In this document: positions 38,859-49,314 of the stretch, piece by piece
Numbering within the stretch: the stretch's first letter is position 1
Layout of the letters: each line of letters opens with the position of its first letter
Assembly (NCBI RefSeq): GCF_004342425.1
Contig: NZ_SLWQ01000002.1
Coordinates: 186,001 to 250,000, forward strand
Length of the DNA stretch: 64,000 nt
Origin: Dokdonella fugitiva
GTDB lineage: Bacteria; Pseudomonadota; Gammaproteobacteria; Xanthomonadales; Rhodanobacteraceae
Reading direction: 5' to 3'
Translations under genes and position numbers: made by a program
The notes under the pieces: generated by a model
The model's database searches: none
Told to the model about the DNA's origin: nothing
The model's input: the letters and a program-made list of their open reading frames with translations, nothing else

Positions 38859-39347
38859 ATGACGATCGAGGTCGGCCAGTCCATTCCCGCGGCAACCCTG
38901 AACATCCTCGAGGGGGGCGTCCAGACGATCACAACCGCGGAGATTTTCGGCGGTCGCAAGGTCATGCTGTTCTGCGTGCCGGGCGCGTTCACGCCGACCT
39001 GTTCGGAGCGACACCTGCCCGGCTTCATCGAGCGTCACGGCGAATTCCGCGCACGCGGCATCGACGTCGCCTGCATCGCGGTCAACGATGCGTTCGTGAT
39101 GGATGCGTGGGCGAAGGCGCAACAGGTCCCCGAAGGCATGCTCATGCTCGCCGACGGCAATGGCGATTTCACGCGCGCGCTCGGCCTCGAGATGGACGCG
39201 ACGAAGTACGGCATGGGCATGCGTGGGCGACGCTACGCCTTGTATGCCGAGGATGGCGTGGTGCGGCATCTCGCGGTGGAGGCACCCGGCGAGTTCAGGG
39301 TGTCGAGTGCCGAGGCGGTGCTGGGTTGGCTGAAGGCCGAAGGCTGA
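38859..39347 (+). CDS. Peroxiredoxin, Prx5 type
   Basis: A 162-residue thiol peroxidase that reduces peroxides with glutaredoxin or thioredoxin. The peroxidatic Cys48 lies in PGAFTPTCSERHLPG, the Prx5 signature. Cys39 and a Cys in VACIAVNDAFV are also present, the latter at the place conserved in Prx5 enzymes. The Arg of the active site is likely in MRGRRYALY. There is no glutaredoxin fusion domain, unlike some gammaproteobacterial forms. The ATG at 38859 gives the normal N-terminus. It is divergent from hsp20, a pairing of two stress genes. Confidence 0.93.
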   Translation: MTIEVGQSIPAATLNILEGGVQTITTAEIFGGRKVMLFCVPGAFTPTCSERHLPGFIERHGEFRARGIDVACIAVNDAFVMDAWAKAQQVPEGMLMLADGNGDFTRALGLEMDATKYGMGMRGRRYALYAEDGVVRHLAVEAPGEFRVSSAEAVLGWLKAEG

Positions 39348-39418
39348 GGACCCGCGGCGGCGGCACGCGCGGCGCGCGTACCGCCCTACGGAGCTGGGCC
39401 GAGTCTCGCAACCTCGTC

Positions 39419-39483
39419 ATTCCCGCGAAAGCGGGAATCCATTTTCGCTTCGTCACCGCAAAAAATCCCCGCTTTCGCGGGAT
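39419..39483. repeat. Pair of CCCGCGAAAGCGGG hairpins, the second acting as gyrA terminator
   Basis: The first copy (39419-39438, ATTCCCGC-GAAA-GCGGGAAT) is the widespread TCATTCCCGCGAAAGCGGGAATCC intergenic element. The second, inverted copy (39460-39483) has a run of six T on the minus strand directly after its stem and ends gyrA transcription. The spacer also serves the convergent peroxiredoxin gene. Confidence 0.8.
39460..39483 (-). terminator. Intrinsic terminator of gyrA
   Basis: On the minus strand the stem ATCCCGC-GAAA-GCGGGGAT is followed by TTTTTT, 43-66 bases after the gyrA stop. Confidence 0.8.
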
Positions 39484-39525
39484 CACGATTCGCCCGGGAT
39501 GGCCTTGCGGCCGCGCCTCGCCCGA

Positions 39526-42186
39526 TCAGGACTCGGCCGGCGCACCGTCAGTGGCCGCGCCGGTCTCGTCCTCGTCGCCTTCGCCGAGCGAATCGACCTT
39601 GACCACGCCGACCAGCGATTCGTCGGGCGGCAGGCGGATCAGGGTGACGCCCTGGGTGTTGCGGCCGACGCGGGCGATTTCCGCCGCGCGCGTGCGCACG
39701 AGCGTGCCCTGGTTGGAGATCAGCATGACCTCGTGCGTGTCGTCGAGCAGCGCGGCGCCGACGAGGTTGCCATTGCGCTCGGAGCACTGGATACCGATCA
39801 CGCCGCGGATGCCGCGCCCCTTGCGTGGATACTTCGACAGCGGCGTGCGCTTGCCGTAGCCGCGCTCCGTCGCGGTCAGCACGCAGGCTTCGGCCGAATC
39901 CGCCTCGATGGGCGCGTCGCCTTCGGCCGGCTCGCCCGCGTCGTCGTCGGCCTCGTCCTGTTCGACCGCATGTTCGACCACGAGCAGCGAAACCACCTGC
40001 GCGCCATCGGCGAGGCGGATGCCGCGCACGCCGCCTGCGGTGCGTCCCATCGGGCGCACTTCGTCTTCGGCGAAGCGCACGGTGCGGCCGTTCGACGCGA
40101 ACAGCATGATGTCCTGCGCGCCGTCGGTGATCTGCACGTCGACGAGCGCGTCGCCCTCGTCGAGGTTGATCGCGATCTTGCCGCGCTGCAGCTGGAATTC
40201 GAACTCCGGCAGAGGCGTCTTCTTGACCGTGCCGTTGCGCGTGGCGAAGAACACGAAACGCCCCTCGGTGTAGTCGTGCACCGCCTGCACGGCCTGCACC
40301 TTCTCGTCCGCCTCGAGCGGCAGCAGGTTCACGATCGGCTTGCCGCGCGCGTTCGGGCCCGCGTCCGGCAGCTTGTACACCTTGAGCCAGAACACGCGAC
40401 CGGCACTCGTGAACACGAGCAGCGTGTCGTGCGTGTTGGCGATCCACAGGCGCTCGACGAAATCCTCTTCCTTCATGTTCGTCGCCGAGCGGCCCTTGCC
40501 ACCGCGACGCTGCGCGCGGTAGAGGCTGACCGGCTGGCGCTTGGCGTAGCCCGTGTGCGAGAGCGTGACGACGACGTCCTCGGGCTCGATCAGGTCGAGG
40601 ATGTCGAGGTCTTCCTGGCTCGCCTGGATCACCGTGCGGCGCGCATCGCCGTACTGCTCCTTCAGCTCGACGAACTCGTCGCGGATGATGCGCAGCAGGA
40701 CGTCGGGATTCTCGAGGATCTCGATCAGCTTGCCGATCGTCTGCAGCAGGTCCTTGTACTCGTCGCTGAGCTTCTCCTGTTCGAGCCCGGTCAGGCGCGA
40801 CAGGCGCATCTCGAGGATTTCCTTGGCCTGGATCTCCGACAGCTGGTAACCATCGGCCTTGAGGCCCGCGGCCGGATCGAGGTCCTCCGGGCGCGACGCG
40901 TCGGCGCCGGCGGCGGCGAGCAGCGCGCGCACCATGCCCGGCTCCCAGTGGCGCGCGAGCATGCGCTGCTTCGCCTCGTCGGGCGAGGGCGAGGTCTTGA
41001 TGAGTTCGACCATCTCGTCGATGTTGGCGAGCGCGACGGTGAGGCCTTCGACGATGTGCGCACGCGCACGCGCCTTGCGCAGGTCGAAGATCGTGCGCCG
41101 CGTGACGACCTCGCGCCGATGGCGGATGAACGCGTCGAGGATCTCGCGCAGGCCGAGCGTGCGCGGCTGGCCGTCGACGAGCGCGACCATGTTGATGCCG
41201 AACGTGACCTGCAGCTGGGTCTGCTGGAACAGGTTGTTGAGCAGCACGTCGGCCGAGGTATCGCGGCGCACTTCGATGACGACGCGCAGGCCGTCCTTGT
41301 CCGACTCGTCGCGCAGCTCGGAGATGCCCTCGATGCGCTTTTCCTTGACCAGTTCGGCGATCTTCTCGATCAGGCGCGCCTTGTTGACCTGGAACGGGAT
41401 CTCGGTGACGACGATCGTCTCGCGGCCGTTGTCGTCGCTCTCGATCTCGCACTTCGCGCGCACGAGGATGCGGCCACGGCCGGTCTTGTACGCTTCGACG
41501 ATGCCGGCCGAGCCGTTGATGATGCCGGCGGTCGGGAAGTCCGGGCCGGGCACGAGGCGCAGCAGCTCGTCGAAGCCCAGCTCCGGATCGTCGATGAGCG
41601 CGATGCAGGCCGACAGGACCTCGGACAGGTTGTGCGGCGGCACGTTGGTCGCCATGCCGACCGCGATGCCGGCGGAGCCGTTGATGAGCAGGTTCGGTAT
41701 GCGCGTCGGCAATACCGTCGGCTCGAGTTCCTTCTCGTCGTAGTTCGGCTGGTAGTCGATCGTTTCCTTGTCGATGTCGGCAAGCAGCTCCGAGCTGAGC
41801 CGCTCGAGGCGGCACTCGGTGTAACGCATCGCCGCCGCTTCGTCGCCGTCGACCGAGCCGAAGTTGCCCTGGCCGTCGATGAGCGTGTAGCGCATCGAGA
41901 AATCCTGCGCCATGCGCACGAGCGCGTCGTAGATCGACGAGTCGCCGTGCGGGTGGTACTTGCCCATGACGTCGCCGACCACGCGCGCGCACTTCACGTA
42001 CGGGCGGTTCCACGTGGTGTTCGATTCGTGCATCGCGTACAGCGTGCGGCGGTGCACGGGCTTGAGGCCATCGCGGACGTCGGGCAGCGCGCGGCCGACG
42101 ATCACGCTCATCGCGTAGTCGAGATAGCTCTTCCTGACTTCGTCCTCGATGTTGACGCGAATGATTTCTTTGGCCAGCTCAGCCAT
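39526..42186 (-). CDS. gyrA: DNA gyrase subunit A
   Basis: An 886-residue breakage-reunion subunit of DNA gyrase. The catalytic Tyr is at 122 in [11 protein letters not shown]. The quinolone region reads [17 protein letters not shown], with Ser83 and Asp87 both in the sensitive wild-type form by E. coli numbering. The GyrA box is intact as [10 protein letters not shown], and the C-terminal beta-pinwheel follows. The tail carries an acidic segment ([16 protein letters not shown]) inserted between blades. Start and numbering match E. coli exactly through residue 122. A TATCAT box lies about 140 bases upstream. Confidence 0.97.
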   Translation of the reverse strand: MAELAKEIIRVNIEDEVRKSYLDYAMSVIVGRALPDVRDGLKPVHRRTLYAMHESNTTWNRPYVKCARVVGDVMGKYHPHGDSSIYDALVRMAQDFSMRYTLIDGQGNFGSVDGDEAAAMRYTECRLERLSSELLADIDKETIDYQPNYDEKELEPTVLPTRIPNLLINGSAGIAVGMATNVPPHNLSEVLSACIALIDDPELGFDELLRLVPGPDFPTAGIINGSAGIVEAYKTGRGRILVRAKCEIESDDNGRETIVVTEIPFQVNKARLIEKIAELVKEKRIEGISELRDESDKDGLRVVIEVRRDTSADVLLNNLFQQTQLQVTFGINMVALVDGQPRTLGLREILDAFIRHRREVVTRRTIFDLRKARARAHIVEGLTVALANIDEMVELIKTSPSPDEAKQRMLARHWEPGMVRALLAAAGADASRPEDLDPAAGLKADGYQLSEIQAKEILEMRLSRLTGLEQEKLSDEYKDLLQTIGKLIEILENPDVLLRIIRDEFVELKEQYGDARRTVIQASQEDLDILDLIEPEDVVVTLSHTGYAKRQPVSLYRAQRRGGKGRSATNMKEEDFVERLWIANTHDTLLVFTSAGRVFWLKVYKLPDAGPNARGKPIVNLLPLEADEKVQAVQAVHDYTEGRFVFFATRNGTVKKTPLPEFEFQLQRGKIAINLDEGDALVDVQITDGAQDIMLFASNGRTVRFAEDEVRPMGRTAGGVRGIRLADGAQVVSLLVVEHAVEQDEADDDAGEPAEGDAPIEADSAEACVLTATERGYGKRTPLSKYPRKGRGIRGVIGIQCSERNGNLVGAALLDDTHEVMLISNQGTLVRTRAAEIARVGRNTQGVTLIRLPPDESLVGVVKVDSLGEGDEDETGAATDGAPAES

Positions 42187-42326
42187 CCGGGAACCTCAAA
42201 AGTCCAATTTCGGGAGGCGCGCACCGCGCCGGAACGCTGCCGTCCGGGGCGCCGGGAACGGCATTCGGCACGGCAGTGGAAGGACCCCGGGGCGAGGTCG
42301 TTCCGCGAGCGCGAAAGCAACGTGAA

Positions 42327-42332
42327 ATGATA
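42327..42332 (-). promoter_or_regulatory. Candidate -10 box (TATCAT) for gyrA
   Basis: TATCAT on the minus strand lies about 140 bases before gyrA, in a locally AT-richer patch of the 185-bp spacer. No confident -35 was seen. Confidence 0.35.
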
Positions 42333-42371
42333 CCACACGGGGGCCGACGAACGGGCGTTTTTTCCCTGATT

Positions 42372-42812
42372 TCAACGGGACTTAGCGTCGTCGTCGGCGT
42401 CCCCGGCAGGGGCCGGCCGGAGCGGCCGGAATATCCAGTATTTGGAGCTGAGGAAATTGACGAGGGCGCCAGCGACCGACCCCGCCGCGACGCCGATCGC
42501 CGGCCACTGCCGCACGAGCGGCCAGAGCAGCACGCAGGCCACGTAGGCTCCGTAGTTGAGCGCGAAACCGAACGCCATCGCGACCAGGTAGCGCACGAGC
42601 TGGCGCCGCCGGCTGCCGCCGCCGTGTCCGGCGAAGGTGTAGGTGCGATTGAAACCCCAGGTCGTCGTCGCCGCGGCGAGGAACGACACGACGCGCGCGC
42701 CGTACGGATTCGCGCCGAGTTCGCGCACGAGGAACTGCACGATGCCCGCATCGACGACGAAGCCGAGTACGCCGCTGACCGCGAACAGGAGGATCTGCCG
42801 GCGCAATGCCAT
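42372..42812 (-). CDS. GtrA-family membrane protein
   Basis: A 146-residue protein with four hydrophobic helices (about 8-30, 38-58, 76-98, 103-125) and the family's FNRTYTF motif after helix 2 and SSKYWIFR at the end. GtrA-like proteins are thought to flip undecaprenyl-phosphate-linked sugars for surface glycan decoration. The usual gtrB glycosyltransferase partner is not next to it; neighbours are gyrA and mtnA. It lies 22 bases after the mtnA stop on the same strand, so it may be co-transcribed with mtnA. Confidence 0.9.
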   Translation of the reverse strand: MALRRQILLFAVSGVLGFVVDAGIVQFLVRELGANPYGARVVSFLAAATTTWGFNRTYTFAGHGGGSRRRQLVRYLVAMAFGFALNYGAYVACVLLWPLVRQWPAIGVAAGSVAGALVNFLSSKYWIFRPLRPAPAGDADDDAKSR

Positions 42813-42834
42813 CCCGGGCGCCTTCGCGGGCCGC

Positions 42835-43863
42835 TCAGGCGGCGCCGAACACGGCGGCCATGCGCGCGGTGTCCGGACGCTCGACCACGCCGCGTTCGGT
42901 CACGATCGCGTCGATGAGCGCGGCCGGCGTCACGTCGAACACGGGATTCCACGCGCTCGCGCCCTCGACCACGGTGCGCTGTCCCGCGTAGCCGAACAGT
43001 TCGTCGGGCGATCGCAGCTCGATCTCGATGTCGCGGCCGCTCGCCGTCGCCATGTCGACCGTCGAAGACGGCGCGACGACCATGAACTTCACGCCATGGT
43101 GGCGCGCGGCGATGGCGAGCTGGTAGGTGCCGATCTTGTTCGCGGTGTCGCCGTTCGCAGCGATGCGGTCCGCGCCGACGACGACCCATTGCACCTGCCC
43201 CGTGCTCATGAGGTGCGCCGCCGCGGCGTCGGCGACGAGGGTCGCCGGGATCGCATCGCGCAGCAGTTCCCACACGGTCAGTCGCGCGCCCTGCAGCCAC
43301 GGCCGCGTCTCGCCGGCGAACACGCGCGCGATGCGCTCGGCCGAAACGCCGGCGCGGATCACGCCGAGCGCGGTGCCGAAGCCCGCGGTCGCGAGCGAAC
43401 CGGTGTTGCAATGGGTGAGCACGCCGCTGCCGGGCGCGATCAGGGCCGCGCCGAGTTCACCCATGCGGCGGTTCGCGGCGAGATCCTCGTCCTGGATCGC
43501 CTGCGCCTCCGCGGCGAGTGCGTCCGCATCGGCACCCCGCGCGGCCACGCGCTGCATGCGGTCGAGTGCCCACATGAGGTTCACTGCGGTCGGCCGCGCG
43601 GCGCGCAGGCGGGCGAGCGCAGCCGCAAGCCCGGCGCGATCCTGCCGCGCCGCGAGTACGACGCCCCAGGCGGCGGCGATGCCGATCGCCGGCGCGCCAC
43701 GCACGACGAGGTCACGGATCGCCTGTGCGACCTCGTCCGACGTGCGGCAGTCGACGTACGTCTCCTCGCGCGGCAACAGCCGCTGGTCGAGCAGGCGCAG
43801 GCGGTCGCCCCGCCAAAGCACGGCGCGGATCGTGTCGTGGGAACGTTCGGGGGATGGATTCAT
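42835..43863 (-). CDS. mtnA: S-methyl-5-thioribose-1-phosphate isomerase
   Basis: A 342-residue eIF2B-like isomerase that converts methylthioribose-1-phosphate to methylthioribulose-1-phosphate in methionine salvage. Motifs are [14 protein letters not shown] near the N-terminus, [10 protein letters not shown] with the catalytic Cys, and [18 protein letters not shown] with the catalytic Asp. The ATG at 43863 ([10 protein letters not shown]) was chosen; the frame stays open far upstream over the recD end but that part is not coding. mtaD, another MTA enzyme, is at the left end of the window. No other mtn genes are visible here. Confidence 0.94.
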   Translation of the reverse strand: MNPSPERSHDTIRAVLWRGDRLRLLDQRLLPREETYVDCRTSDEVAQAIRDLVVRGAPAIGIAAAWGVVLAARQDRAGLAAALARLRAARPTAVNLMWALDRMQRVAARGADADALAAEAQAIQDEDLAANRRMGELGAALIAPGSGVLTHCNTGSLATAGFGTALGVIRAGVSAERIARVFAGETRPWLQGARLTVWELLRDAIPATLVADAAAAHLMSTGQVQWVVVGADRIAANGDTANKIGTYQLAIAARHHGVKFMVVAPSSTVDMATASGRDIEIELRSPDELFGYAGQRTVVEGASAWNPVFDVTPAALIDAIVTERGVVERPDTARMAAVFGAA

Positions 43864-43957
43864 GCGGCTGCGGCGGCGCGGACTGCGCTGCCTGGTCATA
43901 TCGGCGGGGGAAACGAGGTTAGCAGCGCAGCGCTCCGCGCTCCAGATGCCGCCGCGG

Positions 43958-45700
43958 CTAGAACAAGCTGCCCTGCAGCGGCCGCGCCGGCCCGCCAAGG
44001 CGCGTGCGCAGGCCGCCGTGGCGCTCGACGCGTCGTGCGAGGGCCGCCTGCAACGCCGCCGCCGTGGTCCACAGCTCGGCGCGGCGGCGCGCGCGCGAGA
44101 TCGCGGTGTAGACGAGTTCGCGGCTGAGCAGCCGATGCGCGGGGTCGGGCGGCAACACCACGGCGACCTCGTCGTACTCCGACCCCTGGCTGCGGTGGAT
44201 CGTGATCGCCCATGCCGTCTCGCACGCGGGCAGCACGCGCGGCGAGAAACCGCGCAACGCGCCTCCGTCGCGGCCCGCCGCCTCGAACCATACGCGCAAG
44301 CCATCCTCGCCCGCGATCGCGATGCCGATGTCACCGTTGAACAGTCCATGCGCGTAATCGTTGCGCGTGACGATGACCGGGCGACCGTGGTACCAGGCCT
44401 GCGTCGCGTCGAAGCCGTGGCGCAAGCCGAGTCGCTCGCCGATGCGCGCATTGACGCCAGCGGCGCCGAAGCGTCCATCGCGCAGCGCGCACAGCACCTG
44501 GCTCTCGCGCAACATGGCGAACGCCGAAGCCGGCTCGATCGACCTCGAGAACAGCCGGGCGTGCGCCGGCGCATGCCGGTCCAGCCAGGCGTCGATGCAC
44601 GCATGCAGGGCGGCGGCGTCCGCACAGGTGCGCAGCGACGCGCCTGCGGCGGCGTCCGGGGACCGCGCGGCCCAGCCTGCCTCGCCGTCACGCAAGGCCT
44701 GGATCGCCTGCTGCAGGTCGCCGCCTGCGCGCCACACGTGACGCAAGGCCGCGACATGGCCGCGCAGCGGCGATGCGGGCGCGGCGGCCCCCGCGACGAC
44801 GTCGGCGAGCACCGATCCGGCATCCACCGAGGCGAGCTGGTCCGGGTCGCCGAGCAGGATCAACAGCGACGACGTGGGCAACGCCTCGGCGAGCTGGCGC
44901 ATCGTCGCGAGATCGACCATCGAGGCCTCGTCGACGACGACGATGTGCGCCGGCAGGCGATGGCCGGCGTCGTAGGAGAAGCGATTGCGCGTCGGCTGGT
45001 AACCCAGCAGGCGATGCAGTGTCTGTGCCTGTTCGTGCGGAATCGCCTCGAGCAGTCCGTCGAACGCGGTTCCGGCGAGGTGCGGCGCGAGGTCCTCCTT
45101 GCCGCGCGCGATCGCCTGCGCGAGGCGTTGCGCCGCCTTTCCGGTCGGCGCCGCGAGTGCGACAAGCGGATGCGCGGGCAGGCCGCAGGCGGTCGCGTGC
45201 CGCAGCAACATGAGCAGCATGCGCACGACCACCGTCGTCTTGCCCGTGCCGGGCCCACCGGTGAGCACGAACAGCCGCGTACCGGCGACGGCGGCCACCG
45301 CTGCGCGCTGGTCGGCCGTGGACGCCGCGTCGCTGCCGGCGAACAGGATGCCCGCGTCGCGTGCGAGCGCCGCGTCGTCGAGCGGACGTGACCGCGCGGC
45401 GCAGCGCGCGAGCAACGCGTCGGCGAGGCGCTGTTCGTGGCGCCAGTTGCGCCACAGCCAGAACCGCCGCTCGCGATCGAGCACGAAGGGTTTGAACGCG
45501 CTGCCGTCGCCGACCCAGGCGTGGGCACGCAGCGTGCCGATCTCGCCGTCGTCGAATTCGACGAGCCGCGCGCACGCGTGCCCGTCGCCTTCGGCGGCGC
45601 TCGCCGCCTGCGCGGCGCGTGCGAGCACCTCGCAACCGGTGCGGTCGCGCACCCACTGGGCGAGGCCGAGATCGAGCGCCCGTTCGGCCGGCGCATTCAT
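43958..45700 (-). CDS. recD: Exodeoxyribonuclease V alpha subunit
   Basis: A 580-residue 5'-3' helicase subunit of RecBCD, the double-strand break repair nuclease. Walker A is [13 protein letters not shown] and Walker [10 protein letters not shown]; later SF1 motifs include GDPDQLASV and the C-terminal [13 protein letters not shown]. Length is slightly below E. coli RecD. Its ATG overlaps the recB stop (ATGA), placing it last of a tightly coupled recC-recB-recD operon. No terminator is obvious in the 94 bases before mtnA. Confidence 0.95.
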   Translation of the reverse strand: MNAPAERALDLGLAQWVRDRTGCEVLARAAQAASAAEGDGHACARLVEFDDGEIGTLRAHAWVGDGSAFKPFVLDRERRFWLWRNWRHEQRLADALLARCAARSRPLDDAALARDAGILFAGSDAASTADQRAAVAAVAGTRLFVLTGGPGTGKTTVVVRMLLMLLRHATACGLPAHPLVALAAPTGKAAQRLAQAIARGKEDLAPHLAGTAFDGLLEAIPHEQAQTLHRLLGYQPTRNRFSYDAGHRLPAHIVVVDEASMVDLATMRQLAEALPTSSLLILLGDPDQLASVDAGSVLADVVAGAAAPASPLRGHVAALRHVWRAGGDLQQAIQALRDGEAGWAARSPDAAAGASLRTCADAAALHACIDAWLDRHAPAHARLFSRSIEPASAFAMLRESQVLCALRDGRFGAAGVNARIGERLGLRHGFDATQAWYHGRPVIVTRNDYAHGLFNGDIGIAIAGEDGLRVWFEAAGRDGGALRGFSPRVLPACETAWAITIHRSQGSEYDEVAVVLPPDPAHRLLSRELVYTAISRARRRAELWTTAAALQAALARRVERHGGLRTRLGGPARPLQGSLF

Positions 45701-48700
45701 GCGATCACCTCGTCCGCACCGGCGAACGCGTCGTCGAGTGCCTCGACGAGTTGCGCGGGCCAGTGTCGGCGCCAGACGCCGCTGCCGGGTTCGAAGCCGA
45801 GCGCGCGCACGAACAGGTACCAGCTGTGGCCGAGGTCGCGCGCGGCGTCATAGCCGCGCAGTCGCTGGCGCAGGTAGCGGTGCAGCGCGACCGTGTACAG
45901 CAGCGCCTGCAGCGGATAGTGATGCGCGCGCATCGCCTCGTCGAGCGCGACACCCGCGTAATCGGCGAGCGACGCACCGAGCCAGTTCGTCTTGTAATCG
46001 AGCACGTGGTAGCGGCCGTCCCGGGCGAACACGAGGTCGATGTAGCCGTTGAGCATGCCGTTCAGCACCGGTCGTTCTAGCAGCGCCGGCACGACGTCCG
46101 CGGCGCCGTGCTGCACGCACAGCTCGCGCAGGCGTGCGATCGACACGTCGTTCACCGGGAACTGGAACTCGAATTCGGCGACGCGCTGGCCGTCCTGCAG
46201 CGCGGCCAACGCGAACCCGCCACCGAGATCGGCGCCGCGGCAGCGGTCGACCATGCGCGCGATGCGCTCGACCGCGACGGCGTCGCCGGCGACGGTGCGC
46301 AGCCCCTGTGCGAGCAGTTCGTGTTCGACGAGGGCGCGCTGCGCCGGCCACAACGGGTGCGGCTCGGCGCGTTCGAACAGCTTGTGCACGGCATCGCCGA
46401 AGCGCGGGCCGCGCCATGCCTGCAGCGCGGACAGGCGCGGATCCTCGACCGGCGACGACTCGACCTCGTCCGCCGCGACCGGCTCGTCGGCTGCGCCGGC
46501 CTCGTCGAGCACGCGCGCGGCGACCCCGCGCACGATCGAGCTGAAGCTGTGCTGCCACTCGAAGCGCCGCAGCTGCGGCGCGGGACCCTGCACCGCGCGC
46601 GCGACGGGCTTGGCCTGTTCGGCGCGGAACACGGATGCGCCCCCCGCACGGGGGCCGGCAACCTCGATGACCCCGGTTCGCCGCGCGAACTCGTGCAGCC
46701 CCTGCACGCTGCGGACGATGCCCTCGCGGCGCAGCGCCGCGTCGATGAGCAGGTCGATTGCAGGCACCTCCCATGCCTGCGCATCGTCGACGCGGCCGTC
46801 GGCGGGAAGGCAATTGCGATCGACCCAGTACACGTGCAGCGCATGCACCGCGCGCGTCAATGCGACGTAGAGCAGGCGCAGGCGCTCGTCGAGCGCGTCG
46901 CGATGATGGCGCGCGCGATGGGCGATGAATCCGGCCGAGCCGAGGTCGATGCACAGCCGACCCGCGTCGTCGCGGAAGCGCAGCACGCGCGGCGCGCGCG
47001 GCCCGGAAAGGTCCTGCACGCGCCACGCGAGCGGCAGGTAGACGACCGGGTATTCGAGGCCCTTGCTCGCGTGGATCGTGGCGATCTGCACGCGCGCGGC
47101 GTCGCTTTCGATGCGCAGCTGGCGCGCGTCGGTCGCCGCCGTGTCGTCGTCGCCCTTGTCGCGGCGGATCGTCGCGAACCAGGCGAGCAGACCCTCGAGG
47201 CCATGCACGCGCGTTTCCTCGGCGGCGAGCAATTCACCGAGATGGCGCAGGTCGGTCAGCATGCGCTCGCCGTCGACGCCGGCGAGCAGCGCGCCCGCGC
47301 GTCGTTCGAGCACGGCTCGCAGCAGGGCGAGCACCCCACGGCGGCGCGCGAGCTCGCGCCACTCCGCGAAGCGTTCGATCTCGCGCTCGAATTCCGCCGG
47401 CTGCTCGTTCCATCGCTCCAGCATGGCGAGATCGGCGCCGAGCAGGCGCGTCGCGAGCGCCGCGCGCACCGCGCGCTCGTCCTCCGCGTCGATCACCGCG
47501 TGCAGCAGCAACTCGAGGTCGGACGCGGCCTCGCTGTCGAACACGCTGCCACGTCCGCCGCCCGCGCACGGCACGCCACGCTCGCGCAGGCGGCGGCGCA
47601 TCGCGATCACGTCCTGGTTGGTGGGCACGAGCACGGCGATGTCGCCGGGGACGAGCGGCCGGCCGTCGATCGTTTGCGAACGATCGCCGAGGCGCGCGGC
47701 GATGTCGTCCGCACAGTCGTCGAGTGCCTGCTCGTGCAGGCGCGTGACCTTCGGCAACCCGCCTTTCGCGTCGGTGGTGGCGAACAGATGCAGGGTGAGC
47801 GGCCGTGCCAGCGGTTGGCCATCGATGCAATACGGCTTGCGGTCGGCGCGGCCGGCGGCGCTCACCGGCTGGTAGTCGATGCCGGCCGTGCCGAAACCGC
47901 CGCGGTCGCCGTACAGCGCGTTGAGCGCATCGACGAGCCGGCGCGCGGAGCGCTGGTTGGTCGCCAGCGAATAGCGCGCGCCTGCCTGCCGGCTTGCCGC
48001 GAGATAGGTACCGATGTCGCCGCCGCGGAACCCGTAGATCGCCTGCTTCGGGTCGCCGATCATGACGAGGCTTCCGCGCACGCTGCCGCTGGCGTCGCGG
48101 TAGATGCGATCGAAGATCGCGTACTGGCGCGCGTCGGTGTCCTGGAATTCGTCGATGAGCGCCGCCGGGAAGGCGTCGAACAGCCGGTCGGCGAATACGG
48201 CGCCGTGCACGGGGTCGGCGAGGCGCGCGTGGATGCGGTCGATCAGCATCGCGAACGTCGCCACGCCGCGGCGCTGCGCGCGCTCCGGCACACCGCTGCG
48301 GCAGGCCTCCGCTGCCGCCGCGAGCACGATGCCGCGGGCAAGCGTCGTGCGTGCGCGGAGCATTCCGCGCAGCGCCAGCAGTTCGCGCACCAACGGATGC
48401 TCGCGCAGGCGCAGCGGCGCCGTGGCCGATTGCTGCTGCTCGATCTTCGCCTCCGTGAAGTACTCGTCCAGGGTATCCGCCAGGGCGTCGGGGGAAACGG
48501 GCGCGGCCTCGAGCACCGCTGCCACCTTTTGCAATCGCTCGGCCAGCGCGCGCTTGCGGCCGTCATAAAGTCGTTCGTCGCCGGCGAGCCGGCGCAGTTC
48601 TTCCACGTTGCCCGCGGTCGCGATCCGTTCGACGCGCGGGCCGATCGCGGCAAGACCGTCCGGCTCGATCCACGCATCGCCCGAGGCCGCAATCGTGCCG

Positions 48701-49314
48701 AGGTCGCGCAGCAGCCCCTCCGGGCCATCGCGGAACAGCACGGCATCCTCGCCTGTGTCCAGGGCATCGTCGAGGTAACGGCGGCGCCAGAAGTCCTCCA
48801 CGCATTCGCGCCGCAGGTCCTCGTCGACGACGAGGCGCTCCTCGCCGAATGCGGCGCCGCTCTCGAGCGGGAAATCACGCTGGATGCGCTGGCACAGCGC
48901 ATGGATCGTCGAGATCGGCGCGCGGTCGATGTCGGCTCGCGCGACGCGCATGCGACGCAAGGCGCGCTCTGCCCAGCCCGCTTCGCTGCAGCATTCGCGC
49001 AGATAGGCGTCGAGCGGCGACTCGGCCATCGCTGCGTCGTGCGCGCCGTCGACGTGGCCTTGCAACCATTGTTCCGCCTGCACGATGCGCTGGCGCAGCC
49101 GCTCGCGCAGCTCCTGCGCAGCGGCCACCGTGAACGTCGCGACCAGGATGCGGTCGACGCCGACGTCGCGTTCGAGCAGCAGGCGCAGGTAGACGAGGCC
49201 GATGCTCCAGGTCTTGCCGGTGCCGGCGCTGGCCTCGATCAGCGCACGGCCATCGAGCGCCATCGTGCGCCAGTCGAGCGGTTGCAGCGGCGCATGCACG
49301 GGCGTCGGCATCAT
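45697..49314 (-). CDS. recB: Exodeoxyribonuclease V beta subunit
   Basis: A 1205-residue 3'-5' helicase and nuclease subunit. Walker A is ASAGTGKTWSIG and the UvrD-like motifs include LIDEFQDTDARQYAIFDRIY, GDPKQAIYGFRGGD and ATIHASKGLEYPVVYLPL. The C-terminal nuclease shows the LDYKTNWLG motif with the metal-binding Asp and Lys. Start choice: the ATG at 49314 overlaps the recC stop (ATGA) and a second Met follows directly. The frame stays open upstream inside recC but is not coding there. The only enzyme in the window with both helicase and nuclease activity. Confidence 0.96.
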   Translation of the reverse strand: MMPTPVHAPLQPLDWRTMALDGRALIEASAGTGKTWSIGLVYLRLLLERDVGVDRILVATFTVAAAQELRERLRQRIVQAEQWLQGHVDGAHDAAMAESPLDAYLRECCSEAGWAERALRRMRVARADIDRAPISTIHALCQRIQRDFPLESGAAFGEERLVVDEDLRRECVEDFWRRRYLDDALDTGEDAVLFRDGPEGLLRDLGTIAASGDAWIEPDGLAAIGPRVERIATAGNVEELRRLAGDERLYDGRKRALAERLQKVAAVLEAAPVSPDALADTLDEYFTEAKIEQQQSATAPLRLREHPLVRELLALRGMLRARTTLARGIVLAAAAEACRSGVPERAQRRGVATFAMLIDRIHARLADPVHGAVFADRLFDAFPAALIDEFQDTDARQYAIFDRIYRDASGSVRGSLVMIGDPKQAIYGFRGGDIGTYLAASRQAGARYSLATNQRSARRLVDALNALYGDRGGFGTAGIDYQPVSAAGRADRKPYCIDGQPLARPLTLHLFATTDAKGGLPKVTRLHEQALDDCADDIAARLGDRSQTIDGRPLVPGDIAVLVPTNQDVIAMRRRLRERGVPCAGGGRGSVFDSEAASDLELLLHAVIDAEDERAVRAALATRLLGADLAMLERWNEQPAEFEREIERFAEWRELARRRGVLALLRAVLERRAGALLAGVDGERMLTDLRHLGELLAAEETRVHGLEGLLAWFATIRRDKGDDDTAATDARQLRIESDAARVQIATIHASKGLEYPVVYLPLAWRVQDLSGPRAPRVLRFRDDAGRLCIDLGSAGFIAHRARHHRDALDERLRLLYVALTRAVHALHVYWVDRNCLPADGRVDDAQAWEVPAIDLLIDAALRREGIVRSVQGLHEFARRTGVIEVAGPRAGGASVFRAEQAKPVARAVQGPAPQLRRFEWQHSFSSIVRGVAARVLDEAGAADEPVAADEVESSPVEDPRLSALQAWRGPRFGDAVHKLFERAEPHPLWPAQRALVEHELLAQGLRTVAGDAVAVERIARMVDRCRGADLGGGFALAALQDGQRVAEFEFQFPVNDVSIARLRELCVQHGAADVVPALLERPVLNGMLNGYIDLVFARDGRYHVLDYKTNWLGASLADYAGVALDEAMRAHHYPLQALLYTVALHRYLRQRLRGYDAARDLGHSWYLFVRALGFEPGSGVWRRHWPAQLVEALDDAFAGADEVIA

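Noticed and set aside
39419..39483. The paired CCCGCGAAAGCGGG hairpins as a CRISPR remnant.
   Set aside because: Only two inverted copies with a 21-base gap, in a form known as a common intergenic repeat and terminator; no cas genes.
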